Shown in pieces: positions 26,348-33,899 of a stretch of DNA of 33,899 bases. The DNA lies in contig DASZOP010000180.1 in the NCBI GenBank assembly GCA_035550715.1, forward strand, positions 1 through 33,899, written 5' to 3'. Every line of letters starts with the position of its first letter. The first letter of the stretch is position 1. Position numbers and translations under genes: made by a program. The notes under the pieces are model-generated. The model made no database searches, was not told the origin of the DNA, and saw only the letters and a program-made list of their open reading frames with translations. The stretch is from DASRVA01 sp035550715 (GTDB lineage Bacteria; Gemmatimonadota; Gemmatimonadetes; JACCXV01; JAHWKZ01).

Positions 26348-27382
26348 ATGCAGTTCGTCGACGAAGCGCGCATCTCGGTGAAGGCGGGCGCGGGGGGAAG
26401 CGGCTGCGTGTCGTTCCGGCGCGAGAAGTACGTCCCGCGTGGCGGACCGGATGGCGGCGACGGCGGCCGTGGGGGCGACGTGGTCGTCGAGGCGGATCCC
26501 AACCTCACCACCCTCTACGACTACCGCTATCGCAATCGCTACCAGGCCGGGCGGGGCGGTCACGGCTCGGGGAACAACCGGACCGGGGCCGAGGGAAGCG
26601 ACGTCCGCCTCAGAGTGCCCCGCGGGACGATCGTGCGGGACGCCGTGACGGGAGAAACGCTCGCCGATCTGGATGCGCCGGGGGCGGGCATCGTCGTGGC
26701 GCAGGGCGGGCGCGGCGGGCGCGGCAACGCCGCATTCGCCGGTCCGACCCGGCGGACACCCCGGTTCGCCCAGCCCGGCGAGCCCGGCGAGGAGCGCGAG
26801 GTCGTCCTCGAGCTCAAGCTGATCGCCGACGTCGGGCTCGTGGGAAGCCCGAACGCCGGGAAGTCGACGCTCCTGTCCCGGATCAGCGCGGCGCGCCCCA
26901 AGATCGCCGACTATCCGTTCACCACGCTGGCCCCCAACCTGGGTGTCGTGGCGCCGGGCGAAGAGCGGTCGTTCGTCGTGGCCGACATCCCGGGCCTGAT
27001 CGAGGGCGCGGCCGAGGGGAAGGGGCTGGGGCACCGCTTCCTGCGCCATCTCGAGCGGACCCGAGTGCTCTGCTTTCTGATCGACGTCACGACGCCGGAC
27101 CCCTCGTCCGAATACGAGACCCTGAAGCGGGAGCTCGCCGGGTGGTCGCCCGCGCTCCTCGAGCCGCCGCGGGTGGTCGTGTGGTCGAAGCGGGACCTGG
27201 GCGCGCCGCCGCCCGGGATCCTGTTCGCGGACGCCGAGGCGACCGTCGAGGTCTCGGCGGCGACCGGACAGGGCCTCGGGGAGCTGGTGGGGGTCCTCGA
27301 GCGGCTGGTCCGCCGGACCGTCGCCAGCGGCGCGGAGGAAGACCCGGGAGGAGGTGGGCCGGACGTCGGCTGGAACCCCTGA
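26348..27382 (+). CDS. obgE: Obg-family GTPase (CgtA)
   Basis: This is a large ribosomal subunit assembly GTPase. Residues 1-158 are the glycine-rich Obg domain (FVDEARISVKAGAGGSGCVSF; GGPDGGDGGRGG). The G domain has G1 GSPNAGKST (166-174), a switch with YPFTTLAPNLGVV and G3 DIPGLIEGA (213-221). The G4 motif reads SKRD rather than NKxD, a Ser in place of the guanine-binding Asn. There is no C-terminal OCT domain in the 344 residues. It does not lie next to rplU-rpmA, its frequent partners. Its 3' end overlaps dprA by 29 bases. Confidence 0.96.
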   Translation: MQFVDEARISVKAGAGGSGCVSFRREKYVPRGGPDGGDGGRGGDVVVEADPNLTTLYDYRYRNRYQAGRGGHGSGNNRTGAEGSDVRLRVPRGTIVRDAVTGETLADLDAPGAGIVVAQGGRGGRGNAAFAGPTRRTPRFAQPGEPGEEREVVLELKLIADVGLVGSPNAGKSTLLSRISAARPKIADYPFTTLAPNLGVVAPGEERSFVVADIPGLIEGAAEGKGLGHRFLRHLERTRVLCFLIDVTTPDPSSEYETLKRELAGWSPALLEPPRVVVWSKRDLGAPPPGILFADAEATVEVSAATGQGLGELVGVLERLVRRTVASGAEEDPGGGGPDVGWNP

Positions 27383-28277
27383 CCGCGGCAATTCCGCGCG
27401 CTCGATCGGGCGCGGATCGCCGGACTATCCACGTCTCCTCGATGCGATCCCGGATCCGCCCATGGAGCTCCACGTGCAGGGGGATGCGGGGCTCCTCTCG
27501 CGTGTCGCCGTCGCCGTCGTCGGCTCCCGGAAGTCGAGCGACCTGGGTCGGGCCATGGCCGAACAGGTTGGGGCCAGGCTCGCCGAGCGCGGCGTCGTCG
27601 TGGTGAGCGGTCTCGCGGTCGGGATCGACGCCGCCGCCCATGGCGCCGCCCTCGCGGTCGGCGGGCCCACCGTCGCGGTTCTGGGGGGCGGGCTGGACGT
27701 CGCCGCGCCCGCCGCCAACCGGGGGCTGGCCGAGCGGATCGGTCGCGAGGGGTGTCTGGTCACCGAGTTTCCTCCGGGCACGCCGCCGCTTGCGCACCAC
27801 TTCCCGCGCCGGAACCGGATCATCGCGGGGCTCGCGCGGATCGTGGTCGTGGTCGAGGCGGCCGGGAAGTCGGGTGCGCTCACGACCGCCCGCCACGCGC
27901 TCGCCGCCGGGCGCGAGGTCATGGTCGTGCCCGGCCACCCGCTGATGCCGAACGCGGCGGGCGTGAACGGGCTCCTGTTCGACGGCGCGCGACCTGTCCT
28001 GTCGCCGGACGACGTGCTGGCGGAGCTGGGCGGGCTGCCGGGCCTGGCCGTGCCCGCCCCGGCCCCCGGTGATGGCACGACGGTCACCCAGGGGTCGCCC
28101 CGGCAGCGCCTGATCGGGGCTCTCTGTGAAGTCCCCGCCCCCGCCGAGCGGCTGGCCCGGGAGACCTTGCTCACCCTCGCCGAGACGCTCGCGATCCTGA
28201 CCGAGCTCGAGCTCCTCGGGCTGGCGCGCTCGCACGCCGGAAACCGATACAGCCTGCCTCTGGCGAGGCGACCGTGA
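27354..28277 (+). CDS. dprA: DNA-processing protein DprA, short form
   Basis: DprA loads RecA on incoming single-stranded DNA during natural transformation. The Rossmann-like core is clear: YPRLLDAIPDPPMELHVQGD, VAVVGSRKSSDLG, VVSGLAVGIDAAAHGAAL, TVAVLGGGLDV, FPRRNRIIAGLA and SGALTTARHALAAGREVMVVPG. A winged-helix-like C-terminus follows (ETLLTLAETLAILTELELLGL). The N-terminal SAM-like domain is missing: only about 24 residues precede the core in this 307-residue product. The start GTG 27354 lies within the end of obgE, behind GGGAGGAG. The downstream hemW overlaps as GTGA. Confidence 0.93.
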   Translation: MGRTSAGTPDRGNSARSIGRGSPDYPRLLDAIPDPPMELHVQGDAGLLSRVAVAVVGSRKSSDLGRAMAEQVGARLAERGVVVVSGLAVGIDAAAHGAALAVGGPTVAVLGGGLDVAAPAANRGLAERIGREGCLVTEFPPGTPPLAHHFPRRNRIIAGLARIVVVVEAAGKSGALTTARHALAAGREVMVVPGHPLMPNAAGVNGLLFDGARPVLSPDDVLAELGGLPGLAVPAPAPGDGTTVTQGSPRQRLIGALCEVPAPAERLARETLLTLAETLAILTELELLGLARSHAGNRYSLPLARRP

Positions 28278-29410
28278 CCTCCGGTCTACACGTCTACGTG
28301 CACGTCCCCTTCTGCCGGTACCCCTGTCCGTACTGCGCCTTCTACAACGTCCGGCCGGACACGGAGCGGGAATCAGCCTTCCTGGACGGCGTGGCACGCG
28401 AGATCGAGGCGTGGCGCGCGCGCGGCGTCTTCGACGCGGCGCCCCTGACGACCCTCTACTGGGGGGGCGGAACTCCGTCGCGGCTCACCCCGTCCGGGAC
28501 ACGCCGGCTGGCCGGGCTGTGCCGCGGGATCGCCTCCGTGGCCGCGGACCTCGAGTGGACGGTCGAGGCCAACCCGGCCGACGTCGATGAGGATCGCTTC
28601 GCTTTGTACCGCGAGCTCGGGGTCACCCGGCTCTCGCTGGGCGTCCAGTCGTTCGACGAGGGCCGGCTCCGCTTTCTGGGCCGGGACCACGGGGGCGAGC
28701 GAGCGCGGGCGGCGGTCCTGGGCGCGGCGGCGGCCGGATTTCCAGAGGTCTCGCTCGACCTCATCTTCAACCTGGCGATCCCGGACGGCGGGGAGACCTG
28801 GCGCGAAGACCTAGTGATCGGCCTCGGGCTGCCGATCACCCACCTCTCCCTCTACGGCCTGACGATCGAGCCAGGGACGCCGTTCCAACGCCGGACCGAC
28901 GCGGGGGAGCGCCTCACGCTCGCCGACGAGGCGTACGGGACCGAGTACCTGACGGCCTGCCGGGTCGCTCGCCGGCGCGGATTCGAGCACTACGAGGTGT
29001 CGAGCTTCGCACGCCCGGGCCACCGGTCGCGGCACAACCAGGCGTACTGGACCGGAGCGCCGTACCTGGGCCTGGGACCGGCTGCCCACTCGTTCGACGG
29101 CCACCGCCGGTGGGCCAACGTGGCGTCGCTGGAGGAGTGGTCGCGGTCGCTCGCCGAGGGAGGCGATCCGCGCGAGTTCGTGGAGACGCTGGGGCCGGTC
29201 GAGCGCGAGCTGGAGACCCTCTACCTCGGCCTGCGGACGACGCGGGGCGTCGCCGAGGACCATCCGCTCCTCACCCGGTCGGAGGGGCGCCCGGTGGTCG
29301 AGGGGCTGGTGAAGCGGGGGCGTCTCCGCCGGGAGGCCGGCAGGGTGAGATGCACCGAGCGGGGCTTCCTGGTCCTGGACGCGATCCTGGCCTCCCTGAG
29401 CGGCCGTTGA
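28274..29410 (+). CDS. hemW: Radical SAM heme chaperone HemW
   Basis: HemW carries heme to membrane cytochromes and was long annotated as oxygen-independent coproporphyrinogen oxidase. The radical SAM cluster motif is CRYPCPYC (Cys14, Cys18, Cys21). YWGGGTPSRL, EANPADVDEDR and RLSLGVQSFD follow, as does the HemW hallmark HNQAYWTGAPYLGLGPAAHSF. The 378 residues are the usual length and lack the N-terminal extension of HemN. The start is GTG 28274 in a GTGA overlap with dprA. A gap of 101 bases separates it from hrcA. Confidence 0.94.
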   Translation: MTSGLHVYVHVPFCRYPCPYCAFYNVRPDTERESAFLDGVAREIEAWRARGVFDAAPLTTLYWGGGTPSRLTPSGTRRLAGLCRGIASVAADLEWTVEANPADVDEDRFALYRELGVTRLSLGVQSFDEGRLRFLGRDHGGERARAAVLGAAAAGFPEVSLDLIFNLAIPDGGETWREDLVIGLGLPITHLSLYGLTIEPGTPFQRRTDAGERLTLADEAYGTEYLTACRVARRRGFEHYEVSSFARPGHRSRHNQAYWTGAPYLGLGPAAHSFDGHRRWANVASLEEWSRSLAEGGDPREFVETLGPVERELETLYLGLRTTRGVAEDHPLLTRSEGRPVVEGLVKRGRLRREAGRVRCTERGFLVLDAILASLSGR

Positions 29411-29511
29411 CCGCGCCGACGTCGCCGCCTGGAGGGCCGAGCGGGCCCCGGGCTTGCAGGACGACGGGCGACGGCGGGTTTGATGGGCTTCGGGGGGAAG
29501 AATAGCTTCAC

Positions 29512-30558
29512 ATGGTGGTGAGCATGGACGAGCACGAGCTGACGCCCCGCGAGGCGAGCATCCTGGCCGCCGTCATCCGGAACTTCGTCGAGACCGCGGA
29601 GCCGACGGCCTCCCGGACGGTCGCGCGCCGGAACGAGCTCGGCCTGAGCCCGGCCACGATCCGTAACACCATGAGCGACCTCACCGAGCGGGGCTACCTG
29701 AACCAGCCGCACCCGAGCGCCGGCCGCGTGCCGACCGACAAGGCCTACCGCTACTACGTCCGGAGCCTCATGCGGGTCGAGAGGGTGACCCCCGAGGACG
29801 TGCGTCAGCTCGAGGCCGGCGTGGGCCCCGCGGGGACGGGGGACGAGGTGCTGAAGCGGGCCATCCAGGCGCTCAGCGTGGTGACGAGCGAGCTCGGGAT
29901 CGGCCTCGGTCCGAGCCCGACCGACGGCCGGCTCGAGCGGATCGACCTGGTCGGCCTCTCCTCCGAGCGGATCCTGATCGTCATCGCGATCGCCGGGGGG
30001 CCCGTGCGGACCATCTTCGTCGAGACCCCGATCGAACTCGCGGATTCCGAGCTGGACGCCGTGGCTTCTTTCCTGAACGAGCGGCTGGCCGGGCTCCCGC
30101 TGCGCGCGGTTCGCGAAACCTATCGTGACCGCCTGGGGGTCCTGCCGTCCGAGCACGCCCAGCTCCTCAACATCTTCCTGGAGCAGGCGGACCACGCGTT
30201 CGCGCCGCCCCCGGCCGGCGATGAGGTCATCCTGGGGCCCGCCTCCAGCCTCGCGTCCCAGCCCGAGTTCGCCAGCCGCGAGAACCTGCGCAACCTGATC
30301 GAGCTGACCGAGCGCCGCGACGTCCTCGCCGAGGCGCTGCGTCAGCGCAGGGCGAGGGGGATCGTGATCTCGATCGGCGACGAGCACAGCCGGCCGCCGC
30401 TCCTGGACTTCAGCCTGGTGACCACGCAGTACGAGGTCGCCGGCGTGCGCGGAATGATCGGCGTCATCGGGCCGACGCGGATGCCCTACGAGCGGGTGGT
30501 CTCGGTCGTGCAATACACCGCCCGGCTGCTGTCTTCCGTTCCCCAGGCCGGATCCTGA
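29512..30558 (+). CDS. hrcA: Heat-inducible transcription repressor HrcA
   Basis: HrcA represses chaperone genes by binding the CIRCE operator and is itself kept active by GroEL. The 348 residues have the N-terminal winged helix: TPREASILAAVIRNFVETAEPTASRTVARR, SPATIRNTMSDLTERGYLNQPHPSAGRVPTDKAYRYYV. The GAF-like and dimerisation parts end in MIGVIGPTRMPYERVVSVVQYTARLLS, a clear HrcA C-terminus. ATG 29512 follows GGGGGGAAG; ATG 29524 is an alternative. I found no CIRCE sequence (TTAGCACTC-N9-GAGTGCTAA) upstream of it, of clpB or of dnaJ. dnaJ follows after 16 bases; grpE and dnaK are not between them. Confidence 0.95.
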   Translation: MVVSMDEHELTPREASILAAVIRNFVETAEPTASRTVARRNELGLSPATIRNTMSDLTERGYLNQPHPSAGRVPTDKAYRYYVRSLMRVERVTPEDVRQLEAGVGPAGTGDEVLKRAIQALSVVTSELGIGLGPSPTDGRLERIDLVGLSSERILIVIAIAGGPVRTIFVETPIELADSELDAVASFLNERLAGLPLRAVRETYRDRLGVLPSEHAQLLNIFLEQADHAFAPPPAGDEVILGPASSLASQPEFASRENLRNLIELTERRDVLAEALRQRRARGIVISIGDEHSRPPLLDFSLVTTQYEVAGVRGMIGVIGPTRMPYERVVSVVQYTARLLSSVPQAGS

Positions 30559-30574
30559 CCGCCCCGCACGACGC

Positions 30575-31708
30575 ATGGACAAGCGCGACTATTACGAGGT
30601 GCTGGAGGTACCCCGCGACGCGGACGGGGAGACGATCAAGCGCGCCTACCGGAGGCTCGCGATGAGCTTCCATCCGGACCGGAACCCCGACGACCCCGAG
30701 GCCGGCGAGCGGTTCAAAGAGGCGAGCGAGGCGTACGAAGTGCTCAGGGACCCGGAGCGTCGGGCGCGCTACGACCGGTTCGGCCACGCCGGCGTCCGAT
30801 CCGGGCCTGGAGCGGGCGCGTTCGACTTCGACCTCGCCGATGCGCTGAGAGCCTTCATGCGCGACTTCGGCGGCTTCGAGGATTTCTTCGGTCGCGGCCG
30901 CACGGCGCGGGCGCGGGGTCCCTTGCGCGGCACCGATGCCCAGATGCGGATGCGGGTGACGCTCGAGGAGGTGGCGACCGGCGTCGAGAAGACGATTCGT
31001 GCGCATCTGCTCCAGCCCTGCGGCCGCTGCGGCGCCACCGGAAGCGTCGGAGGCTCGCCGATCCCATGCCCGCAGTGCGGGGGCCGTGGCGAAGTCCAGC
31101 GCTCGCAGCGATCCATCTTCGGACAGTTCGTCACCATCCAGCCGTGCCCGGCGTGCCATGGCGAAGGGACGGTGGTCTCGGACCCGTGCCCTGAGTGCGC
31201 CGGCGAGGGCCGCACACGCTCGGACCGCCGCATCAAGGTGCGGATCCCGGCCGGCGTCGAGACGGGGAACTTCCTGACCTTGCGTGGTGAAGGGAACGCC
31301 GGGCCGCGGGGGGGGCCGGCAGGCGACCTGCTGGTCGTGATCGAGGTCAAGCCCCACGAACGATTCATCCGCCAGGGCGACGACGTCGTGCTCGAGCTGC
31401 CGATCTCGTTCCCGCAGGCGGCCCTGGGCGCCGAGATCGAGGTTCCCACCCTGCACGGCCCGGCGACGCTCGAGGTGCCGGCCGGCACCCAGAACGAGGC
31501 GGTCCTCAAGCTGGCCGGAAAAGGCCTTCCACGGCTCGACTCGGACCGGCGCGGTGATCAGCTCGTCCAGGTCCGGGTGTGGGTGCCCAAGCGGCTGACC
31601 GCCGACGAGCGGGCCCGGCTCGAGGAGCTCCGCGCGTCGGAGAACCTGGCCCCGCCCGGAGAGGAAGGCGGTTTCTGGCGAAAGATGAAGGAGGCGTTCA
31701 CCGCGTGA
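30575..31708 (+). CDS. dnaJ: Chaperone DnaJ
   Basis: This is the Hsp40 co-chaperone that delivers substrates to DnaK and stimulates its ATPase. The J domain (1-70) has HPD at 33-35. The Gly/Phe linker (about 71-118) is short and contains an Asp/Phe-rich piece (FDFDLADALRAFMRDFGGF). Four CxxCxGxG zinc repeats begin at Cys149, 165, 191 and 205. The C-terminal substrate domains include RIPAGVETGNFLTLRGEGNAG. The 377 residues match full-length DnaJ rather than CbpA. ATG 30575 has no visible ribosome site, suggesting coupling to hrcA. The stop overlaps prmA as GTGA. Confidence 0.97.
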   Translation: MDKRDYYEVLEVPRDADGETIKRAYRRLAMSFHPDRNPDDPEAGERFKEASEAYEVLRDPERRARYDRFGHAGVRSGPGAGAFDFDLADALRAFMRDFGGFEDFFGRGRTARARGPLRGTDAQMRMRVTLEEVATGVEKTIRAHLLQPCGRCGATGSVGGSPIPCPQCGGRGEVQRSQRSIFGQFVTIQPCPACHGEGTVVSDPCPECAGEGRTRSDRRIKVRIPAGVETGNFLTLRGEGNAGPRGGPAGDLLVVIEVKPHERFIRQGDDVVLELPISFPQAALGAEIEVPTLHGPATLEVPAGTQNEAVLKLAGKGLPRLDSDRRGDQLVQVRVWVPKRLTADERARLEELRASENLAPPGEEGGFWRKMKEAFTA

Positions 31709-32562
31709 CCCACGTCGAGCTCGCGGTCGCCGCCCCGGCCGAGGCCGAGGAGACGGTGGCCGCGGTGCTCGCGGCGTGTGGCACGACGGGCGCGTGGATC
31801 CCGCGACCGGGCGACGTGCGGGCCTATTTTCCGGCACCCAACCCCGACCTCGAGAGCCGTTTCGCGTCGGCCTGGCGGACGGTGACGGGCGAGGACGTCG
31901 CCTTCCCGCTGCGCGTCCGTCCAGTTCCCGACGAAGACTGGCTGGCCGGGTACCGAGCCGTGGCGCGGCCGATCCGGATCGGAGCCCGGCTCCGGATCGT
32001 TCCTACGGGATGCGAGCCGGAAGCCCCCGCCGAGGGGCAGACCGTCCGGATCGAGCCCGGGCTCGGCTTCGGCACGGGCGAGCATCCGACGACCCGTGCC
32101 CTCCTCCGGTGGATCCACGACGGCGGCCCCTTCGAGAGCGTGCTGGACGTCGGCACCGGAAGCGGGATCCTGGCGCTGGCGGCCCTGGCCGGCGGCGCCA
32201 GCGCCGCGGTCGGCCTGGACCTCGACGGCATGGCGCTCGAGAACGCGGCCCGGAACCGGGAGCTCAACCGGGCCCGGGGCCTGGAGCTGGTCCGGGGCAC
32301 CATGGAGGCGCTGGCGCCGGCGGCGCGGTTCGACCTCGTCCTCGCGAACCTGGACTCCCCGACACTCGACAGGCTTCTCCCGGCTCTCGCCGGGAGGCTC
32401 GCGCACGGCGGCCGGCTCGGCGTGGCCGGCATCCTCGGGGCCGACCGGACGGCGATCCTGGCGCGGTCGCGGCTGGCCGGTCTCCTTCTCCTCGACGAGC
32501 GTTTCGATCCGGATCCCGTTCCGGACGGCGTCTGGTGGAGCGGCTGGCTCGGGCCGGCGTGA
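31705..32562 (+). CDS. prmA: Ribosomal protein L11 methyltransferase
   Basis: PrmA trimethylates residues of ribosomal protein L11 with S-adenosylmethionine. The 285 residues contain the N-terminal L11-recognition domain, the PrmA signature GLGFGTGEHPTTR and the SAM motif DVGTGSGILALAAL. A catalytic-loop region FDLVLANLDSPTLDRLLPAL replaces the more usual NIL. It commonly follows dnaJ, which supports the call. The start GTG 31705 overlaps the dnaJ stop (GTGA), and the stop overlaps nnrDE in the same way. Confidence 0.92.
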   Translation: MTHVELAVAAPAEAEETVAAVLAACGTTGAWIPRPGDVRAYFPAPNPDLESRFASAWRTVTGEDVAFPLRVRPVPDEDWLAGYRAVARPIRIGARLRIVPTGCEPEAPAEGQTVRIEPGLGFGTGEHPTTRALLRWIHDGGPFESVLDVGTGSGILALAALAGGASAAVGLDLDGMALENAARNRELNRARGLELVRGTMEALAPAARFDLVLANLDSPTLDRLLPALAGRLAHGGRLGVAGILGADRTAILARSRLAGLLLLDERFDPDPVPDGVWWSGWLGPA

Positions 32563-33899
32563 GGCCCTTCCCGGGACCGCCCCTCTGTCTCGATCCGGAC
32601 CGGATGGCGGCGGTCGACCGGGCCGCAGAGAAGGCCGGGCTTCCCGGCGCGGCGCTCATGGAGACGGCCGGCGGCGCGACCGCCCGCGAGGTCCGGCGCC
32701 TCTGGCCTCGGCCCGGGCGGGCGGTCGTCCTCGTCGGAGGGGGAAAGAACGGAGGCGACGGCCTGGTCGTCGCGCGTCACCTCGTGGAGGCGGGCTGGCG
32801 GGCCGAGCTCGTGCTGCTCGCCGACCCGGCCCGGCTGACCGGCGACGCCGGCCTCCAGTGGCGGCTCGTCGAGCCGATGGGGCTCCCGGTCCGGCGCGTG
32901 TCCGCGCCCGGGGAGCCGCTCGAGCTGGACGGCGCGACGGTCGCGGTCGACGCCCTTCTCGGGACGGGGCTCGAGGGCGACGTGCGGGAGCCGACCCGGT
33001 CGGCGATCGAGGTTCTCGACCGGGCCGCCGTTCCGGTCGTCGCCGTCGACACGCCGTCGGGCCTGGACGGCCGGACCGGCCGCGTCCGGGGGATCGCCCC
33101 CCATGCGCTCGTGACGGTGACGTTCGGGTTCCCGAAGCCGGGGCACTTCCTGGCCGACGGCCCGGCCCACGTCGGAAGGCTGGTCGCCGAGACGCTCGCC
33201 TACCCGCCCGCCGCGCTGGCGGTGGTGGGACCCGCGCCGCTGGCCTGGATCACGCTCGCGACCGCCCTCCGGGCACTCCCGCCTCGGCGGCACGACGCCC
33301 ACAAGGGAAGCGCGGGCCGGCTCCTCGTCGTGGCCGGCTCGGAGCGGTACAAGGGAGCGGCCGCCCTGGTGGTCGGGGCGGCGCTCCGCTCGGGGGTCGG
33401 CATGTGCGCCCTGGCCACGCCGGAGCCCGTGGCCGAGTTCCTCCTCGCCCGGCACCCCGAGGCGATCGTGACGTCCCTGCCCGTGACCCGATCGGGGAGG
33501 CTCGCGGCGCGGGCGATGGACCTCGTGGCGGAGGCCGCGATGGAAGCCGACGCGGTGGCGGTAGGCCCGGGGCTCGGAACGGGCGGCGGGGTTCGCGAAC
33601 TGGTCCTGGCCGCGCTCGCCGCCGAGGCGCCCGCCGTCGTCGACGCCGACGCCCTGAACGTGCTCGCGCCGGATCCGGCGCCGGTCCGGCGAACGATGCC
33701 CACCCTTCTCACCCCCCAACCCGGGGAGCTCGGCCGGTGGAACGGCCGCCCGGCCGATCAGGTCGACGCCGGTCGCCTCGAGGCCGCGGGTGAGGCGGCG
33801 CGCGAACACGCCTGCACCGTCCTCCTCAAAGGATCGCCGACCGTCGTCGCCGGCCCTGACGGCGAGATCCGGCTCAACCTGACCGGAAACCCGGGCCTG
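32559..33899 (+). CDS. nnrDE: Bifunctional NAD(P)HX epimerase/dehydratase, 3' truncated by window edge
   Basis: The protein repairs hydrated NADH and NADPH. Its N-terminal YjeF_N epimerase domain has GGGKNGGDGLVVARHL (about 56-71) and VDTPSGLDGRTG. From about residue 245 the C-terminal ADP-dependent dehydratase domain (ribokinase-like) begins: AHKGSAGRLLVVAGS, GVGMCALATPEPV, AVGPGLGTGGG, VVDADALNVLAPD and LLTPQPGELGRW. The last reads QPGE where HPGE is usual. Only 447 codons are visible and the frame runs off the window, so perhaps 40-60 residues are missing. The start is GTG 32559 in a GTGA overlap with prmA. Confidence 0.94.
   Translation, partial: MRPFPGPPLCLDPDRMAAVDRAAEKAGLPGAALMETAGGATAREVRRLWPRPGRAVVLVGGGKNGGDGLVVARHLVEAGWRAELVLLADPARLTGDAGLQWRLVEPMGLPVRRVSAPGEPLELDGATVAVDALLGTGLEGDVREPTRSAIEVLDRAAVPVVAVDTPSGLDGRTGRVRGIAPHALVTVTFGFPKPGHFLADGPAHVGRLVAETLAYPPAALAVVGPAPLAWITLATALRALPPRRHDAHKGSAGRLLVVAGSERYKGAAALVVGAALRSGVGMCALATPEPVAEFLLARHPEAIVTSLPVTRSGRLAARAMDLVAEAAMEADAVAVGPGLGTGGGVRELVLAALAAEAPAVVDADALNVLAPDPAPVRRTMPTLLTPQPGELGRWNGRPADQVDAGRLEAAGEAAREHACTVLLKGSPTVVAGPDGEIRLNLTGNPGL

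Noticed and set aside
27061..27090. GAGTGCTCT, resembling half of a CIRCE element
   Set aside because: It lies inside obgE coding sequence and has no matching inverted half nine bases away.
31824..33809. A long minus-strand frame opposite prmA and nnrDE
   Set aside because: Low-complexity Arg/Pro/Gly/Ser product; prmA and nnrDE have full motif sets on the plus strand.

Overview
The window is GC-rich (roughly two thirds or more G+C by eye) and almost entirely coding. It carries ordinary chromosomal housekeeping genes. I see no insertion sequence, phage gene, plasmid function or CRISPR array. The housekeeping sigma factor is short, lacks region 1.1 and has the ISYAVWWIRQ version of region 2. 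Together with a Bacteroides-type inositol phosphate synthase, this suggests an FCB-group bacterium. Gemmatimonadota or a neighbouring high-GC phylum is my best guess, and it is inferred from a few proteins rather than proven.

Layout. 1-1279: 3' part of gatB. 1242-3070 (minus): an operon of a DUF948 protein, a YtxH-like protein and a secreted zinc-dependent phospholipase C-like protein. 3245-5857: clpB. 5903-6829: methylmalonyl-CoA epimerase (minus) and thioredoxin (plus), transcribed divergently from a shared promoter region, with a strong terminator after trxA. 6920-15408: eight plus-strand genes with almost no intergenic bases: CDP-alcohol phosphatidyltransferase, inositol-3-phosphate synthase, a SnoaL-like lipoprotein, an M1 aminopeptidase, thymidylate kinase, a CtpA-type protease, a YacP/NYN nuclease and an APC permease. 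A bidirectional terminator follows, then rpoD/sigA on minus. 16510-18648: an exported unknown protein, a ZIP transporter (minus) and a stand-alone LON-domain protein. 18652-22283: a phosphatase-like lipoprotein, tRNA-Leu(CAA), an anti-sigma-like membrane protein (minus), an alcohol dehydrogenase (plus) and tRNA-Ala(GGC) (minus). 22366-26343: pyk, citrate synthase and isocitrate dehydrogenase. 26348 to the window end: obgE, dprA, hemW, hrcA, dnaJ, prmA and a truncated nnrDE.

How the genes work together. The first two genes of the eight-gene chain make inositol phosphate and a phospholipid with an alcohol head group, so the most economical reading is phosphatidylinositol synthesis. pyk, citrate synthase and icd form a central-carbon cluster. 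hrcA and dnaJ sit inside a GTPase/heme/recombination/methyltransferase chain.

The most notable signal is how genes are joined. Stop and start codons overlap as NTGA, with ATG, GTG and, in two cases, apparently CTG as start. In both CTG cases the conserved N-terminus cannot be translated from any in-frame ATG, GTG or TTG. For the phospholipase the CTG start also adds a signal peptide whose predicted cleavage exposes the N-terminal tryptophan that serves as a zinc ligand in this family. No gap exceeds 300 bases; the longest, 20870-21108, is 239 bases and holds a 12-bp inverted repeat that resembles tRNA T-arms.
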